Shown here piece after piece: positions 35,579 to 44,716 of a DNA stretch of 64,000 nucleotides. The number at the start of each line of letters is the position of its first letter. The first letter of the stretch is position 1. The stretch comes from Actinoallomurus sp050942425 (GTDB lineage Bacteria; Actinomycetota; Actinomycetes; Streptosporangiales; Streptosporangiaceae): positions 8,866,001-8,930,000 of the forward strand of contig NZ_CP192063.1 of NCBI RefSeq assembly GCF_050942425.1. The letters are read 5' to 3'. The notes under the pieces were generated by a model. The model was not told where the DNA came from. It ran no database searches and saw only the letters and a program-made list of their open reading frames with translations. The position numbers and the translations under genes were made by a program.

Positions 35579-37108
35579 CCTTCCCGTCAGCACGAACACC
35601 GGGTTCTGCGCGTCCAGGCGGAACGACCCGCCGGGCAGGTCCGCGAACCGCGACGCGGCCAGCTGCACGCCCTCGACCGCGTAGCCGGCGTCGGCGAGCA
35701 GCCGGCGGGCGGTCGCCGCCCGGTCGACCGCCGCGAACGTCGCCACCGCCGTCTCCGGACGGCGCGCGAGGGCACCGCTGAGCGCGTCGAGGCCGCCGCC
35801 TCCGACGAAGACCGCGTCCGGGTCGGGCAGCCCGTCGTACGCCTCGGGCGCGGCGCCCTCGACGATCCGTACGCCGGTCGAGCGGGCGTTGCGCCGGATG
35901 AGTTCGCAGGCGGCCGGGTCGCGCTCGATCGCGATCACGGCCGCGTGGTGCTCGGCGCACTCGACGCCGACCGAGCCGCTGCCCGCGCCGACGTCCCAGA
36001 TCAGCGTGCCGAGCGTCGGCCGCAGCCGCGACAGGACGACGGCGCGCACCTCCCACTTGGTGATCATCCCGGCGCGGTGCTCGTAGGTGTCGTCGGCGTA
36101 GGCCCAGCCGTCCGGCGGCGCGGCGGGCTGGTCGTGCACGCGACGGCCCGTACGGTGCGCGAGCCCATCCTGCGCGAGCCTGTCCTGCGCGGATCCGTCC
36201 TGCGCGGATCCGTTCAACGCGGATCCGTTCAACGCGAGCCCGTTCAGCGCGGATCCGTTCAGCGCGTCGCCGCCCGGACGGCCGAGGGCGTCAGGACCGT
36301 CGGGCGAGCCGCCCGCTGTACGGCCTGCAGCGTTCGTACGGCCGGCCTCGGCACGGTCGGCGTCCATGCGGCCGGCCATGTCCGTGCGACCGGCAGCCAC
36401 CGCACGACCGGCGGTGTCCATACCACCCACGGCCTCCGTGCGGCCGGCAGCCGCCGCACGACCGGGGCCCGTATGGCTCCCGGCGTCCGATGGGATCGCG
36501 CGTCCGGCGCCGAGGCGGTGCTCGTCGAGGGCGATGACGAGGTTCGGGTCGGACCAGTCGCGGGTCGCGGCCTCGGCGGGGGTGCAGCGGACGACCCGCT
36601 CCTCGGGGCCGCCGAGGCGTTCGGCCACCCACAGGACGCGGTCCCAGCCGGCGAGTTCGGCGCCGATCTCGCCGGGGCCGCAGGCGGGCGAGGTGAGGAC
36701 GGCGACCTTGGGCATCGCCCGGCAGGCGTTGACGGCCGTGCGCGGGTCGCGGCCGTGCGCGCTGACCACGACGGCGTCCTCCCACGGCAGGCCGATCCGG
36801 GCGAACGCGGCGGCCACCGAGGAGACGGCGGGCAGGGCCTCCGGGGCGTGCCCGTGCTCGCGCAGCGACCGCAGGATGCCGAAGAACCCCGGGTCGCCGC
36901 TGGCGAGCACCACGACGTCGTCGCCGGCCGCCGCGTCGATCTCGGCCAGCGCCGCCGGGACGTCGCCCAGCACGATCCGGCGGGCGTGCTCCGGCGGGCG
37001 TACCGCCTCCAAGTGCCGCCGCCCGCCGACCACCAGCGAGGCCTTCTGGAGCCGGTCCATCGCCGTCTGGGGCAGCGGCGAGCCGTCGTAGCCCACGACC
37101 GTGATCAT
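35570..37108 (-). CDS. cobL: CobL: precorrin-6Y methyltransferase/decarboxylase with repeat-rich linker
   Basis: CbiE-CbiT fusion that methylates C5 and C15 and decarboxylates the acetate side chain at C12. 512 residues against about 400 usual. CbiE domain residues 1-205 (MITVVGYDGSPL, VVVLASGDPGFFGILRSL). CbiT domain from about 330 (GMITKWEVRAVVLSRL, IWDVGAGSGSVGVECA). The extra length is a low-complexity linker at about 208-328 made of Ala/Gly/Arg repeats (AGRT.., AAGRTDMAGR) and then eight or so five-residue repeats (LNGSA, QDGSA). The ATG at 37108 overlaps the cbiD stop (ATGA). Confidence 0.92.
   Translation of the reverse strand: MITVVGYDGSPLPQTAMDRLQKASLVVGGRRHLEAVRPPEHARRIVLGDVPAALAEIDAAAGDDVVVLASGDPGFFGILRSLREHGHAPEALPAVSSVAAAFARIGLPWEDAVVVSAHGRDPRTAVNACRAMPKVAVLTSPACGPGEIGAELAGWDRVLWVAERLGGPEERVVRCTPAEAATRDWSDPNLVIALDEHRLGAGRAIPSDAGSHTGPGRAAAAGRTEAVGGMDTAGRAVAAGRTDMAGRMDADRAEAGRTNAAGRTAGGSPDGPDALGRPGGDALNGSALNGLALNGSALNGSAQDGSAQDRLAQDGLAHRTGRRVHDQPAAPPDGWAYADDTYEHRAGMITKWEVRAVVLSRLRPTLGTLIWDVGAGSGSVGVECAEHHAAVIAIERDPAACELIRRNARSTGVRIVEGAAPEAYDGLPDPDAVFVGGGGLDALSGALARRPETAVATFAAVDRAATARRLLADAGYAVEGVQLAASRFADLPGGSFRLDAQNPVFVLTGRLR
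36150..36480 (-). repeat. In-frame repeats in the cobL linker
   Basis: Two repeat types in succession: Ala/Gly/Arg units at about 36300-36480, and a 15-bp repeat at about 36170-36262 with core GCGGATCCGTTCA or GCGGATCCGTCCT on the plus strand, encoding LNGSA/QDGSA pentapeptides. The reading frame is intact. Confidence 0.8.
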
Positions 37109-38262
37109 CGGGCGAGCCGCCCGTACATCGCGATCATCCGCTTGCCGGTGAAGTCGACGAGGACCACCTGCGCCGCAACGCCGTTCGCGCCGGGCACCTT
37201 GGCGGCCTCGTCCTCGGCGAAATGCTCCAGGACCCCGGCGACGCGGCGGCACAGTTCGCGGCCCGCGCGGCCGAGCAGGCCGGCGGACTCCCACAGCTCG
37301 TACGCGTGCCGGGCGGTGTTGGCCTCGGCGACCTCCGCGGCGACGTCGTCCGGCCCGCCGATCGCGGTGGTGATCTCGCCGAGCAGCGCGGTGTCGACCC
37401 TCGAGCGCGTGTAGTGCGTCATGAGCACGCCGGACGCGAGCTTGGTGAGCTTGCCGGCCATCCCGACGAACACCACCTGGGTGATGCCGTGCTCCACGGC
37501 CCGCCGCAGCGCCGCGCCGGTGAAGTCGCCGACCTCGACGAAGCACACGTCGGGCAGCTTCGGCAGCATCGCCATCGCGCCCTGCTCGGTACGGCCGCCG
37601 GTGCACAGGACCAGCGTCTTCTCCCCTTGGGCGGCCATCACCGACACCGCCTGCTCGACGCTCGCCCGCCACGACGCCGTCGAGAACGGGCGGACGATCC
37701 CGGTCGTGCCCAGGATCGAGATGCCGCCCAGGATGCCGAGCCGTTTGTTCGTGGTCTTGCGTGCCATCTTCTCCCCGTCGGGCACCGAGATGACGACGCG
37801 CACTCCTCGGGTGTTCAGGTCCACCGACTCCCCCACCGCCTGTTGGATCATCCGTCGTGGCACCGGGTTGATCGCCGGGCCGCCGAGCTCCAGGCCGAGC
37901 CCGGGCTTGGTGACGACCCCCACGCCGACGCCTCCGTCCAGCTCGATGCCCGGTTCGTCCCGCCACGAGACCGCGGCCGTCAGATGGGCACCGTGCGTGA
38001 CGTCAGGGTCGTCTCCCGCGTCCTTGATCACCACTGCTTCGGCCCGCCCGTCGCCGATCCGGCAGGAGTCCACCGCGAACGTCACCCGGTTGCCCGACGG
38101 CAGCGCCACCTCGACGACCTCCGGGGCGACGCCCGTGACCAGCGCCTCCGCCGCGGCCTTGGCCGCCGCCGAGGCGCAGGTACCGGTCGTCCAGCCGGTG
38201 CGCAGCGCCTTGCCGCGGACCTTCATGGTCCGCGGCATGTCGGGTTCGTAGGGGGTGCTCAT
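37105..38262 (-). CDS. cbiD: Cobalt-precorrin-5B C1-methyltransferase
   Basis: Methylates C1 of cobalt-precorrin-5B in the cobalt-early pathway. 385 residues. The CbiD hallmark RTGWTTGTCASAAAKAAAEAL is split near residue 22 from the N-terminus, followed by LPSGNRVTF and VVIKDAGDDPDVTHGA. Start taken as the ATG at 38262; a GTG one codon upstream (38265) is equally possible. It starts 7 bases after the cobM stop and overlaps cobL by ATGA. Confidence 0.93.
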   Translation of the reverse strand: MSTPYEPDMPRTMKVRGKALRTGWTTGTCASAAAKAAAEALVTGVAPEVVEVALPSGNRVTFAVDSCRIGDGRAEAVVIKDAGDDPDVTHGAHLTAAVSWRDEPGIELDGGVGVGVVTKPGLGLELGGPAINPVPRRMIQQAVGESVDLNTRGVRVVISVPDGEKMARKTTNKRLGILGGISILGTTGIVRPFSTASWRASVEQAVSVMAAQGEKTLVLCTGGRTEQGAMAMLPKLPDVCFVEVGDFTGAALRRAVEHGITQVVFVGMAGKLTKLASGVLMTHYTRSRVDTALLGEITTAIGGPDDVAAEVAEANTARHAYELWESAGLLGRAGRELCRRVAGVLEHFAEDEAAKVPGANGVAAQVVLVDFTGKRMIAMYGRLAR

Positions 38263-38269
38263 CACCCGC

Positions 38270-39064
38270 TCAGCCGCCCCGCAGCGCCTTGCGCGCCGTA
38301 CGGTCCGCGCGGCGGTGGCCGTGGAAGTGCCCAGGGTGGTACAGGTGCGAGCGGGTGCCGCCGGCCTCGAGCGCGGCGCCGACCAGCACGAGCGTGTGCT
38401 TCCACAGCTTGTGCTGCTTCACGGTCTCTTCCAGCGCGTCCAGGCGGCAGCGCACGATCAGCTCGTCGGGCCAGGTGCATTGGTAGGCGACCACGCAGGG
38501 CGTCTCGGGCGGGTACCCGCCCTCCAGGAGCTCCTCCTGCAGCTGCTTCGACCGCGCCGCCGACAGGAACAGCGCCATCGTCGTGCCGTGCCGGGCGAAC
38601 TCCCGGACCTCCTCCCCCGGCGGCATCGGCGTCTTCCCGCCGCCGAGCCGGGTGAGGACCACCGACTGGGCGACCTCGGGGATCGTCAGCTCCCGGCCGA
38701 CCGCGGCGGCGACGGCGGAGAAGCTGGACACGCCCGGCACCACCTCGGTGTCCAGGTCGAGCTCCCGGCAGCGGTCGAGCTGCTCCTGCAGCGCCCCCCA
38801 CAGCGCGGGGTCGCCGGAGTGGATGCGCGCCACGGTCAGCCCCTCGGCGACCGCGCGCTCGTAGTACGGCAGCACGCCCTCCATGGGCAGGCGCGCCGAG
38901 TCGACGATCTCCGCGTCCGGGCGGGCGTGCTGGAGCACGTCCTCGTGGACCAGGCTCGCCGCCCAGATCACCACGTCCGCCTCGGCGATCGCCTTCGCGG
39001 CCCGGAACGTCAGCAGGTCCGCCGCGCCCGGCCCCGCCCCGACGAACACCACGCGTCCGCTCAT
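38270..39064 (-). CDS. cobM: Precorrin-4 C11-methyltransferase
   Basis: SAM-dependent methylation at C11 of the contracted ring. 264 residues, ATG at 39064 overlapping the cobI stop (ATGA, 39061-39064). Family motifs: VVFVGAGPGAADLLTFRAAKA at the N-terminus (shown here split from MSGR), ARIHSGDPALWGAL, VVPGVSSFSAVAAAVG and the LTRLGGGKTPMPPGE segment specific to CobM/CbiF. The C-terminal tail is His-rich (HLYHPGHFHGHRR), which is not needed for catalysis and may bind metal. Confidence 0.94.
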   Translation of the reverse strand: MSGRVVFVGAGPGAADLLTFRAAKAIAEADVVIWAASLVHEDVLQHARPDAEIVDSARLPMEGVLPYYERAVAEGLTVARIHSGDPALWGALQEQLDRCRELDLDTEVVPGVSSFSAVAAAVGRELTIPEVAQSVVLTRLGGGKTPMPPGEEVREFARHGTTMALFLSAARSKQLQEELLEGGYPPETPCVVAYQCTWPDELIVRCRLDALEETVKQHKLWKHTLVLVGAALEAGGTRSHLYHPGHFHGHRRADRTARKALRGG

Positions 39065-39807
39065 TCTCTCCCTCTCAGCTTCCCGCCGGTGGTCGTCCGG
39101 CGGCCCGGCACGATCAGCGTCGACAGGTACGGCACCGGCCCCTCGAGGCCCTTCGCCGCACGGACCTCCTCGTCCGGCAGGCCCAGCCGCGCGCCGTACA
39201 CCGCGTCGTCGAGCCGCCCGGCGTCCCGTACGACGGCGAGGGTCTCCTCGGCGACCCGGCCGAACTTGTACGCCACGACGGTGTCGCAGATCTCCAGCGC
39301 CGCGCGCAGTCCATCGGTGCCGCCGGTCAGCGGCAGCAGGCACAGCGACTCGTCGCCCTCGGTCAGGACGGTCCCCGACCGCGCGGCGAGGTCCTGCATG
39401 GCGGTGACGCCCGGCACGGTCTCGACCTCGACGTCCGGCTCCCGCTCGCGTACGGTCCGGGCCAGGTAGGTGAAGGTCGAGTAGACGTTCGGGTCGCCGA
39501 TCGTCGCGAACGCCACCGTCCGCGCCCCGTCGGCGAACGCCTCGACGACCCGGCGCGCGGCGGCGTCCCAGGCGGTCACCCGGCGCTCGCTCAACCCGCC
39601 GGTGTCGTTCAGCGCGAACACCACGCGCTCGGCCTTGTCGGTGTAGGCGCGCACGACCGATTCGGCGCGGCCCGGCTCGTCCAGCGCCATGACGGGGACG
39701 AGCACGACGTCCGCCTCGCGCAGGACCCGCACGCCGCGGACGGTGACGAGCTCCGGGTCGCCCGGCCCGACGCCGACGCCGACGAGCCTCGGTTTCTCCT
39801 GGTTCAT
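39061..39807 (-). CDS. cobI: Precorrin-2 C20-methyltransferase
   Basis: Methylates C20 of precorrin-2 or its cobalt form. 248 residues, ATG at 39807 overlapping the GNAT gene stop. The SAM-binding motif GVGVGPGDPELVTVRGVRVL is at the N-terminus, AFATIGDPNVYSTFTYL in the middle and VETVPGVTAMQDLAARSG after it. It is coupled on both sides by 4-base overlaps. Confidence 0.94.
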   Translation of the reverse strand: MNQEKPRLVGVGVGPGDPELVTVRGVRVLREADVVLVPVMALDEPGRAESVVRAYTDKAERVVFALNDTGGLSERRVTAWDAAARRVVEAFADGARTVAFATIGDPNVYSTFTYLARTVREREPDVEVETVPGVTAMQDLAARSGTVLTEGDESLCLLPLTGGTDGLRAALEICDTVVAYKFGRVAEETLAVVRDAGRLDDAVYGARLGLPDEEVRAAKGLEGPVPYLSTLIVPGRRTTTGGKLRGRE

Positions 39808-40346
39808 TGCAGTTCGCCGTCCAGCAGGCCGAACAGCACGGCGTCGACCCGCCCGGCCGGCGTGAGCACGGCCTGGCGCAGCACGCCCTCCCGGGTGAAG
39901 CCCGCCTTCTCCGCGACGCCCTGCGAGGCGTGGTTGCCGACGGCGGCCAGCAGCTCGACCCGGTGCATCCCCTTCTCGAACGCGTACGCGGAGGCGCCGC
40001 GCGTCGCCTCGACGGCGTACCCCTTGCGCCGGGCCCACGGCGCGATCCAGTAGCCGATCTCGACGCGGCCGTCCGTCCACTCCGCGCGGTCGAGGCCGAG
40101 GGCGCCGACGAGCCGGTCGCCGCCCACGATCGCGAAGTTGACGCCGCGGGCCGGATCGATGTGGGCGTACGTGACGCACCAGGCGAGCGCGGTCTCGGCG
40201 GTCTGGGCGGGCGCCCAGGCCATCCAGCGGAGGAGCTCGGGGTCGCGGCTCGCGGCCAGGACGTCGTCGGCGTCGTCCTCCTCGAACGGGCGCAGCAGCA
40301 GCCGCCGGGTCTCCAACAGCACACCCTCGTCGAACGTCATCGGCAC
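39804..40346 (-). CDS. GNAT-family N-acetyltransferase within the cobalamin operon
   Basis: RimJ/RimL-like acetyltransferase, 180 residues. The N-terminal LETRRLLLRPFEEDDADDV and the acetyl-CoA loop region YWIAPWARRKGYAVEATRG are typical. It overlaps cobB by 10 bases upstream and cobI by 4 bases downstream, so it is fully embedded in the operon. The substrate is unknown; no corrin enzyme of this fold is established, to my knowledge. An inner ATG at 40340 is a possible start. Confidence 0.85.
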   Translation of the reverse strand: MPMTFDEGVLLETRRLLLRPFEEDDADDVLAASRDPELLRWMAWAPAQTAETALAWCVTYAHIDPARGVNFAIVGGDRLVGALGLDRAEWTDGRVEIGYWIAPWARRKGYAVEATRGASAYAFEKGMHRVELLAAVGNHASQGVAEKAGFTREGVLRQAVLTPAGRVDAVLFGLLDGELQ

Positions 40347-41668
40347 GCTCCCGCGAAACGGCTCGCCATCTCCGGACTACCAGCCCAATGGAGATGAAGG
40401 TAGGACGCAAGACGGTTCCGGCCGGCGAATCCCTCCGGCCCGGACCCCGGCCATCGCCAGGCGGGTTCGGCGCCCGGCCCGGAGACCACCGCCGTGCGAT
40501 GAAACTCATGCCCCCGGAAGCGCTCACCCGTCCGGGTCACCGGCGAGTCGGCCACCGCGACCGCCTCGCGGTAGCCGAGGGTGAGCCGGGAGGTCATGCG
40601 CGCCTCCGCGTCGACGACCCCGCACATCGGCGCGCCGTCGAGGGTTCGGGCGAGGTAGAGCAGACCGGCGCACTCGGCGTAGATCGGCCCGTCGAACGCG
40701 GCGACCTGGCGGCGCAGCGGTTCGTTGGCCGCGAGTTCGGGAGCGTACATCTCGGGGAAGCCGCCGCCGATCACGACGCCGCGCGTGCCCTCCGGCAGCG
40801 CCTCGTCCCGCAGCGGGTCGAACGGGACGACCTCCGCCCCGGCGGCGTTCAGGAGCTCGTCGTTCTCCGTGTAGCCGAACGTGAACGCCGGACCACCCGC
40901 GACCGCGACAACAGGACGCGCACCCGCGAACTCCGGCTCCGCCGGGTCCCAGGGGTCGGCCGTGATCGGCGGTGCGCCGTGGGCGAGGGCGAGCAGGCCC
41001 TGCAGGTCGCAGGACTCGGCCACAAGGGCGCCGAGCCGCTCGACGGTCCGTACGGCGTCGGCGCTGCGCTCGGCCGCCGGGATGAGGCCCAGGTGACGCG
41101 ACGGGGTGCCGGCGTCCGCGTGGCGCCGCAGCACGCCGAGCACGGGCAGCCCGGTCTCCTCGATCGCCGCCCGGCAGATCCGCTCGTGCCGGTCGGACCC
41201 GACCCGGTTGAGGATCACGCCGCCGATCCGCACCGTGGAGTCGTACGTCACGAAGCCGTGGACCAGCGCGGCGACCGAGCGGCCGGCCGACGAGGCGTCC
41301 ACGACGAGGACGACCGGCGCGTCCAGGAGCCGGGCCACGTGCGCCGTGGAGGCGAACCCGCCCCCGCCGGCGGCCTCGGCCCCGTCGAACAGCCCCATAA
41401 CGCCCTCGATCACGGCGACGTCCGCGCCCCGCGCCCCGTGCAGGAACAGCGGCGCGACGAGGTCCTCCGACGTCAGCCACGGATCGAGGTTGCGACCGGA
41501 CCGCCCGGCCGCGAGCGCGTGGTAGCCGGGGTCGATGTAGTCCGGTCCGACCTTGTGCGGCGAGACGTCGAGCCCGCACGCGGTCAGCGCGGCCATCAGC
41601 CCCGTCGCGACCGTCGTCTTGCCGCTCCCGGAGGCGGGAGCGGCGATGACGAGACGCGGGATCCTCAC
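40337..41668 (-). CDS. cobB: Cobyrinate a,c-diamide synthase
   Basis: ATP- and glutamine-dependent amidation of the a and c carboxylates of (hydrogeno)cobyrinate. 443 residues, GTG start at 41668. The N-terminal P-loop-type motif IAAPASGSGKTTVATGLMAAL and HKVGPDYIDPGYH belong to the synthetase domain, and the C-terminal glutaminase-like domain has the nucleophile segment IYAECAGLLYLA. It ends 10 bases inside the GNAT gene. Confidence 0.95.
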   Translation of the reverse strand: MRIPRLVIAAPASGSGKTTVATGLMAALTACGLDVSPHKVGPDYIDPGYHALAAGRSGRNLDPWLTSEDLVAPLFLHGARGADVAVIEGVMGLFDGAEAAGGGGFASTAHVARLLDAPVVLVVDASSAGRSVAALVHGFVTYDSTVRIGGVILNRVGSDRHERICRAAIEETGLPVLGVLRRHADAGTPSRHLGLIPAAERSADAVRTVERLGALVAESCDLQGLLALAHGAPPITADPWDPAEPEFAGARPVVAVAGGPAFTFGYTENDELLNAAGAEVVPFDPLRDEALPEGTRGVVIGGGFPEMYAPELAANEPLRRQVAAFDGPIYAECAGLLYLARTLDGAPMCGVVDAEARMTSRLTLGYREAVAVADSPVTRTGERFRGHEFHRTAVVSGPGAEPAWRWPGSGPEGFAGRNRLASYLHLHWAGSPEMASRFAGACR

Positions 41669-41696
41669 CGGACCGCCCGCGCGATCGGGGACACGG

Positions 41697-42299
41697 TCAC
41701 CATTCGATGCCCTTCTGGCCCTTCTGGCCGGCGTCCATGGGGTGCTTGACCTTCCCCATCTCGGTGACGAGGTCGGCGAGCTCCACCAGACGCGGGTCGG
41801 CGTCGCGGCCGGTGATGACGACGTGCTGGTACCCCGGGCGGTCCCGCAGCGTCGCGACGACGTCCTCGACGTCCACCCATCCCCACTTCATCGGGTAGGT
41901 GAACTCGTCCAGCACGTACAGCGTGTAGGTCTCGGCGGCGAGGTCGCGCTTGATCTGCTCCCAGCCCTCGCGCGCGTCCGCCGCGTGGTCCTCCTCGGTT
42001 CCGGGCCGCTGGATCCACGACCAGCCCTCGCCCATCTTGTGCCAGGTGACCGGGCCGCCCTCGCCGGACTCGCCGAGGACGCGCAGGGCCCGCTCCTCGC
42101 CGATGCGCCACTTGGCGGACTTGACGAACTGGAACACCCCGATCGGCCAGCCCTGGTTCCAGCCGCGCAGGGCCAGTCCGAAGGCGGCGGTGGACTTGCC
42201 CTTGCCCGGCCCGGTGTGGACGACCACCAGGGGCCGGTTGCGGCGCTGGCGGGTCGTGAGCCCGTCATCGGGCACCTGCGACGGCTTTCCCTGCGGCAT
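41697..42299 (-). CDS. cobO: Cob(I)yrinic acid a,c-diamide adenosyltransferase
   Basis: Adds the 5'-deoxyadenosyl upper ligand to the reduced corrinoid. 200 residues, BtuR/CobO family. The ATP-binding motif VVVHTGPGKGKSTAAFGLA lies near residue 25-45; the conserved VFQFVKSAKW, GEGWSW and VLDEFTYPMKWGW segments follow. ATG at 42299, 63 bases after the chelatase gene. Confidence 0.95.
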   Translation of the reverse strand: MPQGKPSQVPDDGLTTRQRRNRPLVVVHTGPGKGKSTAAFGLALRGWNQGWPIGVFQFVKSAKWRIGEERALRVLGESGEGGPVTWHKMGEGWSWIQRPGTEEDHAADAREGWEQIKRDLAAETYTLYVLDEFTYPMKWGWVDVEDVVATLRDRPGYQHVVITGRDADPRLVELADLVTEMGKVKHPMDAGQKGQKGIEW

Positions 42300-42362
42300 G
42301 TCAGTCCTCCCGTACGACGACGGTCACGAACTCATCGTCGAGATTGATCTTTCGTTCCGGGG

Positions 42363-44486
42363 TCACGCCGCCGCCCTGCTGTCGTTGACGACACTGGTGA
42401 GGGCGTCGGCGGCCAGTTCCTCCAGCCGGACGACCTCGGCGCCGAGGCGGGCGGCGATCCCGCCGGCGAGCCCGAGGCGTACGGGGCCGTGCTCGCAGTC
42501 GACCACGACGGCGGTGACGCCGTGCAGGAGTCCGGCGGCGCGCAGCGCGTCGGCGGGTGAGCCGTGGGTCGCCCGGCCGTCGGTCACGAGGACGAGCAGC
42601 GGACGGCGGGCGGGGTCGCGCAGGCGTTCGCCGCGCAGCACGTCGGCGGCGCGCAGCAGTCCCGCGGCGAGCGGGGTACGCCCGCCGGTGGGCAGGGTCT
42701 CGAGGCGGCGGGCCCCGGCCTCGACGGAGGAGGTGGGGGGCAGCGCGAGCTCGGCGGACGTGCCCCGGAAGGTGATCAGGCCGACCTTGTCGCGGCGCTG
42801 GTAGGCGTCGAGGAGGAGGCTGAGCACGGCGCCCTTCACCGCGCGCATCCGCTGCCGGGCGGCCATCGAGCCGCTCGCGTCGACGACGAACAGCACCAGG
42901 TTGCCCTCCCTGCCCTCCCGGACGCGTTCGCGCAGGTCGCCGGAGCGGATCACCAGCCCGGGGCCGGTGCGGCCGCGGGCGCGCTGGTGCGGGGCGGCGG
43001 CGAGGAGCGTCGCGGTCAGGTGCAGCGAACGCGCGCCCGGACGCGCGCCGGTCGTCCGGCCGTACGGTGTGCGGGCGCGCGAGCGGCGGCCCGGCGCGCC
43101 GTCGCCGAGGCCCGGCACGGTGAACACCCGCGTCCGGTAGACGGCGTCGGCGGGCGCGGGTTCCGGGGAGTCCACCCGGGTGCGCTCTTCGTCGTCCTCG
43201 TCCGACGCGCCCTCGCCCGACAGCGCCTGCTCGATGTCGACCAGCGGCCCCTCGCGGGCGTCTCGCCCGTCGGAGTCGCCGGGCCCGTCCGGGCCGGAGC
43301 CGTCCGGCCCGGGGCCGTCGGGCCCGTCGTCCGGGCCGGGGTCGTCGGGATCCTCGTCGTCAGGCTTGCGCCGGGCGTCCCAGTCGACCGTCATGTCCGG
43401 GTCGGGTCCGGTGTCCGGCTCGCTTCCCCCGCGTGGCTGGGGCACGTCCGGCTCGGAGGCGTCGTCGGAGTCGTAGCCGCCGGTGTTCTCGAGGACGTCG
43501 TCGAGCTTGTCCTCGTCCAGGCCCGGCGCGTCGAAGGGGTCGCGGCGGCGCCGGTGCGGGAGGGCGAGCCGGGCGGCGATACGGACGTCGGCGGCGGTGA
43601 CGACGGTCCGGTCGTGCCAGGCGGCGAGGGCCATCGCGGCGCGGGCCATCACGATGTCGGCGCGCAGCCCGTCCACCTCGAACGCGGCGCACACCGCCGT
43701 GATCTGGCGCAGCGCGCCGTCCGGCAGCACGACCTCGGAGAGCCTGGCGCGGGCCTGGCCGATCCGCCAGGCCAGCTCGGCCTCGGCCCGCGCCCAGCCG
43801 AGCGTGAACGCCGCGGGATCGGCCTCGTAGGCCAGGCGCCGCCGGACGACCTCCGCCCGTTCCTCCGGGTCCCGGGTGGCCGCCACCTCCACCGTCAGGC
43901 CGAACCGGTCGAGCAGCTGCGGCCGCAGCTCGCCCTCTTCGGGGTTCATCGTGCCGACCAGCAGGAACCGGGAGGCGTGCCGGATGGAGACGCCCTCGCG
44001 CTCGACGTACGAGTGCCCCATCGCGGCGGCGTCGAGAAGGAGGTCCACGAGGTGGTCGTGGAGCAGGTTCACCTCGTCGACGTACAGGACGCCGCGGTGG
44101 GCCTCGGCCAGCAGGCCGGGCTGGTATGCCTGGACGCCCTCGGTCAGGGCGCGTTCGAGGTCGAGCGAGCCGGTGAGGCGGTCCTCGGCGGCGCCGATCG
44201 GCAGCTCGACGAGCCGCGCCGGCCGGACCAGCGTGCCGTCGTCGTCGACGTGCGGCCCGTCGGGGCACTGCGGGTCCGGCGCCTGCGGGTCGCAGGAGAA
44301 CCGGCAGTCCGCCACGACCGTGACGTCCGGCAGCAGCGCGGCGAGGCCCCGCACGATGGTGGACTTGGCGGTGCCCTTCTCGCCACGGACCAGCACGCCG
44401 CCGACGGCCGGGGAGACCGCGTTGATCAGGAGGGCGAGCTTGAGGTCGTCCAGCCCCGTGATGGCGGAGAACGGATAGGTGTTCAC
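42363..44486 (-). CDS. Magnesium-chelatase-like ChlI/ChlD fusion, putative cobaltochelatase subunit
   Basis: AAA+ ATPase fused to a VWA domain, 707 residues; it would drive metal insertion together with CobN. GTG at 44486 with GAGGAAAGG about 10 bases upstream. ATPase domain about 1-320 (Walker A VRGEKGTAKSTIVRG, YVDEVNLL). Central acidic linker about 360-450 rich in DGPDGPGPD repeats. C-terminal VWA with the metal-site motif DASGSM near residue 570 and TDGRATHGS. It is the first gene after the cobalamin riboswitch. No cobN gene is next to it, unlike the arrangement known from Streptomyces. Confidence 0.88.
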   Translation of the reverse strand: MNTYPFSAITGLDDLKLALLINAVSPAVGGVLVRGEKGTAKSTIVRGLAALLPDVTVVADCRFSCDPQAPDPQCPDGPHVDDDGTLVRPARLVELPIGAAEDRLTGSLDLERALTEGVQAYQPGLLAEAHRGVLYVDEVNLLHDHLVDLLLDAAAMGHSYVEREGVSIRHASRFLLVGTMNPEEGELRPQLLDRFGLTVEVAATRDPEERAEVVRRRLAYEADPAAFTLGWARAEAELAWRIGQARARLSEVVLPDGALRQITAVCAAFEVDGLRADIVMARAAMALAAWHDRTVVTAADVRIAARLALPHRRRRDPFDAPGLDEDKLDDVLENTGGYDSDDASEPDVPQPRGGSEPDTGPDPDMTVDWDARRKPDDEDPDDPGPDDGPDGPGPDGSGPDGPGDSDGRDAREGPLVDIEQALSGEGASDEDDEERTRVDSPEPAPADAVYRTRVFTVPGLGDGAPGRRSRARTPYGRTTGARPGARSLHLTATLLAAAPHQRARGRTGPGLVIRSGDLRERVREGREGNLVLFVVDASGSMAARQRMRAVKGAVLSLLLDAYQRRDKVGLITFRGTSAELALPPTSSVEAGARRLETLPTGGRTPLAAGLLRAADVLRGERLRDPARRPLLVLVTDGRATHGSPADALRAAGLLHGVTAVVVDCEHGPVRLGLAGGIAARLGAEVVRLEELAADALTSVVNDSRAAA

Positions 44487-44534
44487 CCGGTGGTCGTCCT
44501 TTCCTCGGGTTAACGCGCCCGTAGGTGGCCTGGC

Positions 44535-44695
44535 ATCGGCGGCCGGAGTCTCCTGGCTCCCGGCTCGCCGCCCGCCCTCGACCTTCCGGCTCACGCCGTG
44601 GCCATTCTTGAGGAAGAACTCCCCGGTCACAGTTGCGCGACAGCCCCGGATTCACACCGGGTTCCTCCGCGTATCGCCGGAAGACAGCATGACAT
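44535..44695 (-). ncRNA. Cobalamin riboswitch
   Basis: Adenosylcobalamin-sensing leader of the whole cluster. On the minus strand it contains GAACCCGGTGTGAATCCGGG and then GCTGTCGCGCAACTGT, the conserved core, followed about 70 bases later by the B12-box region GAGCCAGGAGACTCCGGCC. It ends about 50 bases before the GTG of the chelatase gene. Repression at high cobalamin is expected by family knowledge. Edges are approximate. Confidence 0.93.
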
Positions 44696-44716
44696 ATCCG
44701 GTCTGGCCCGCGACAC

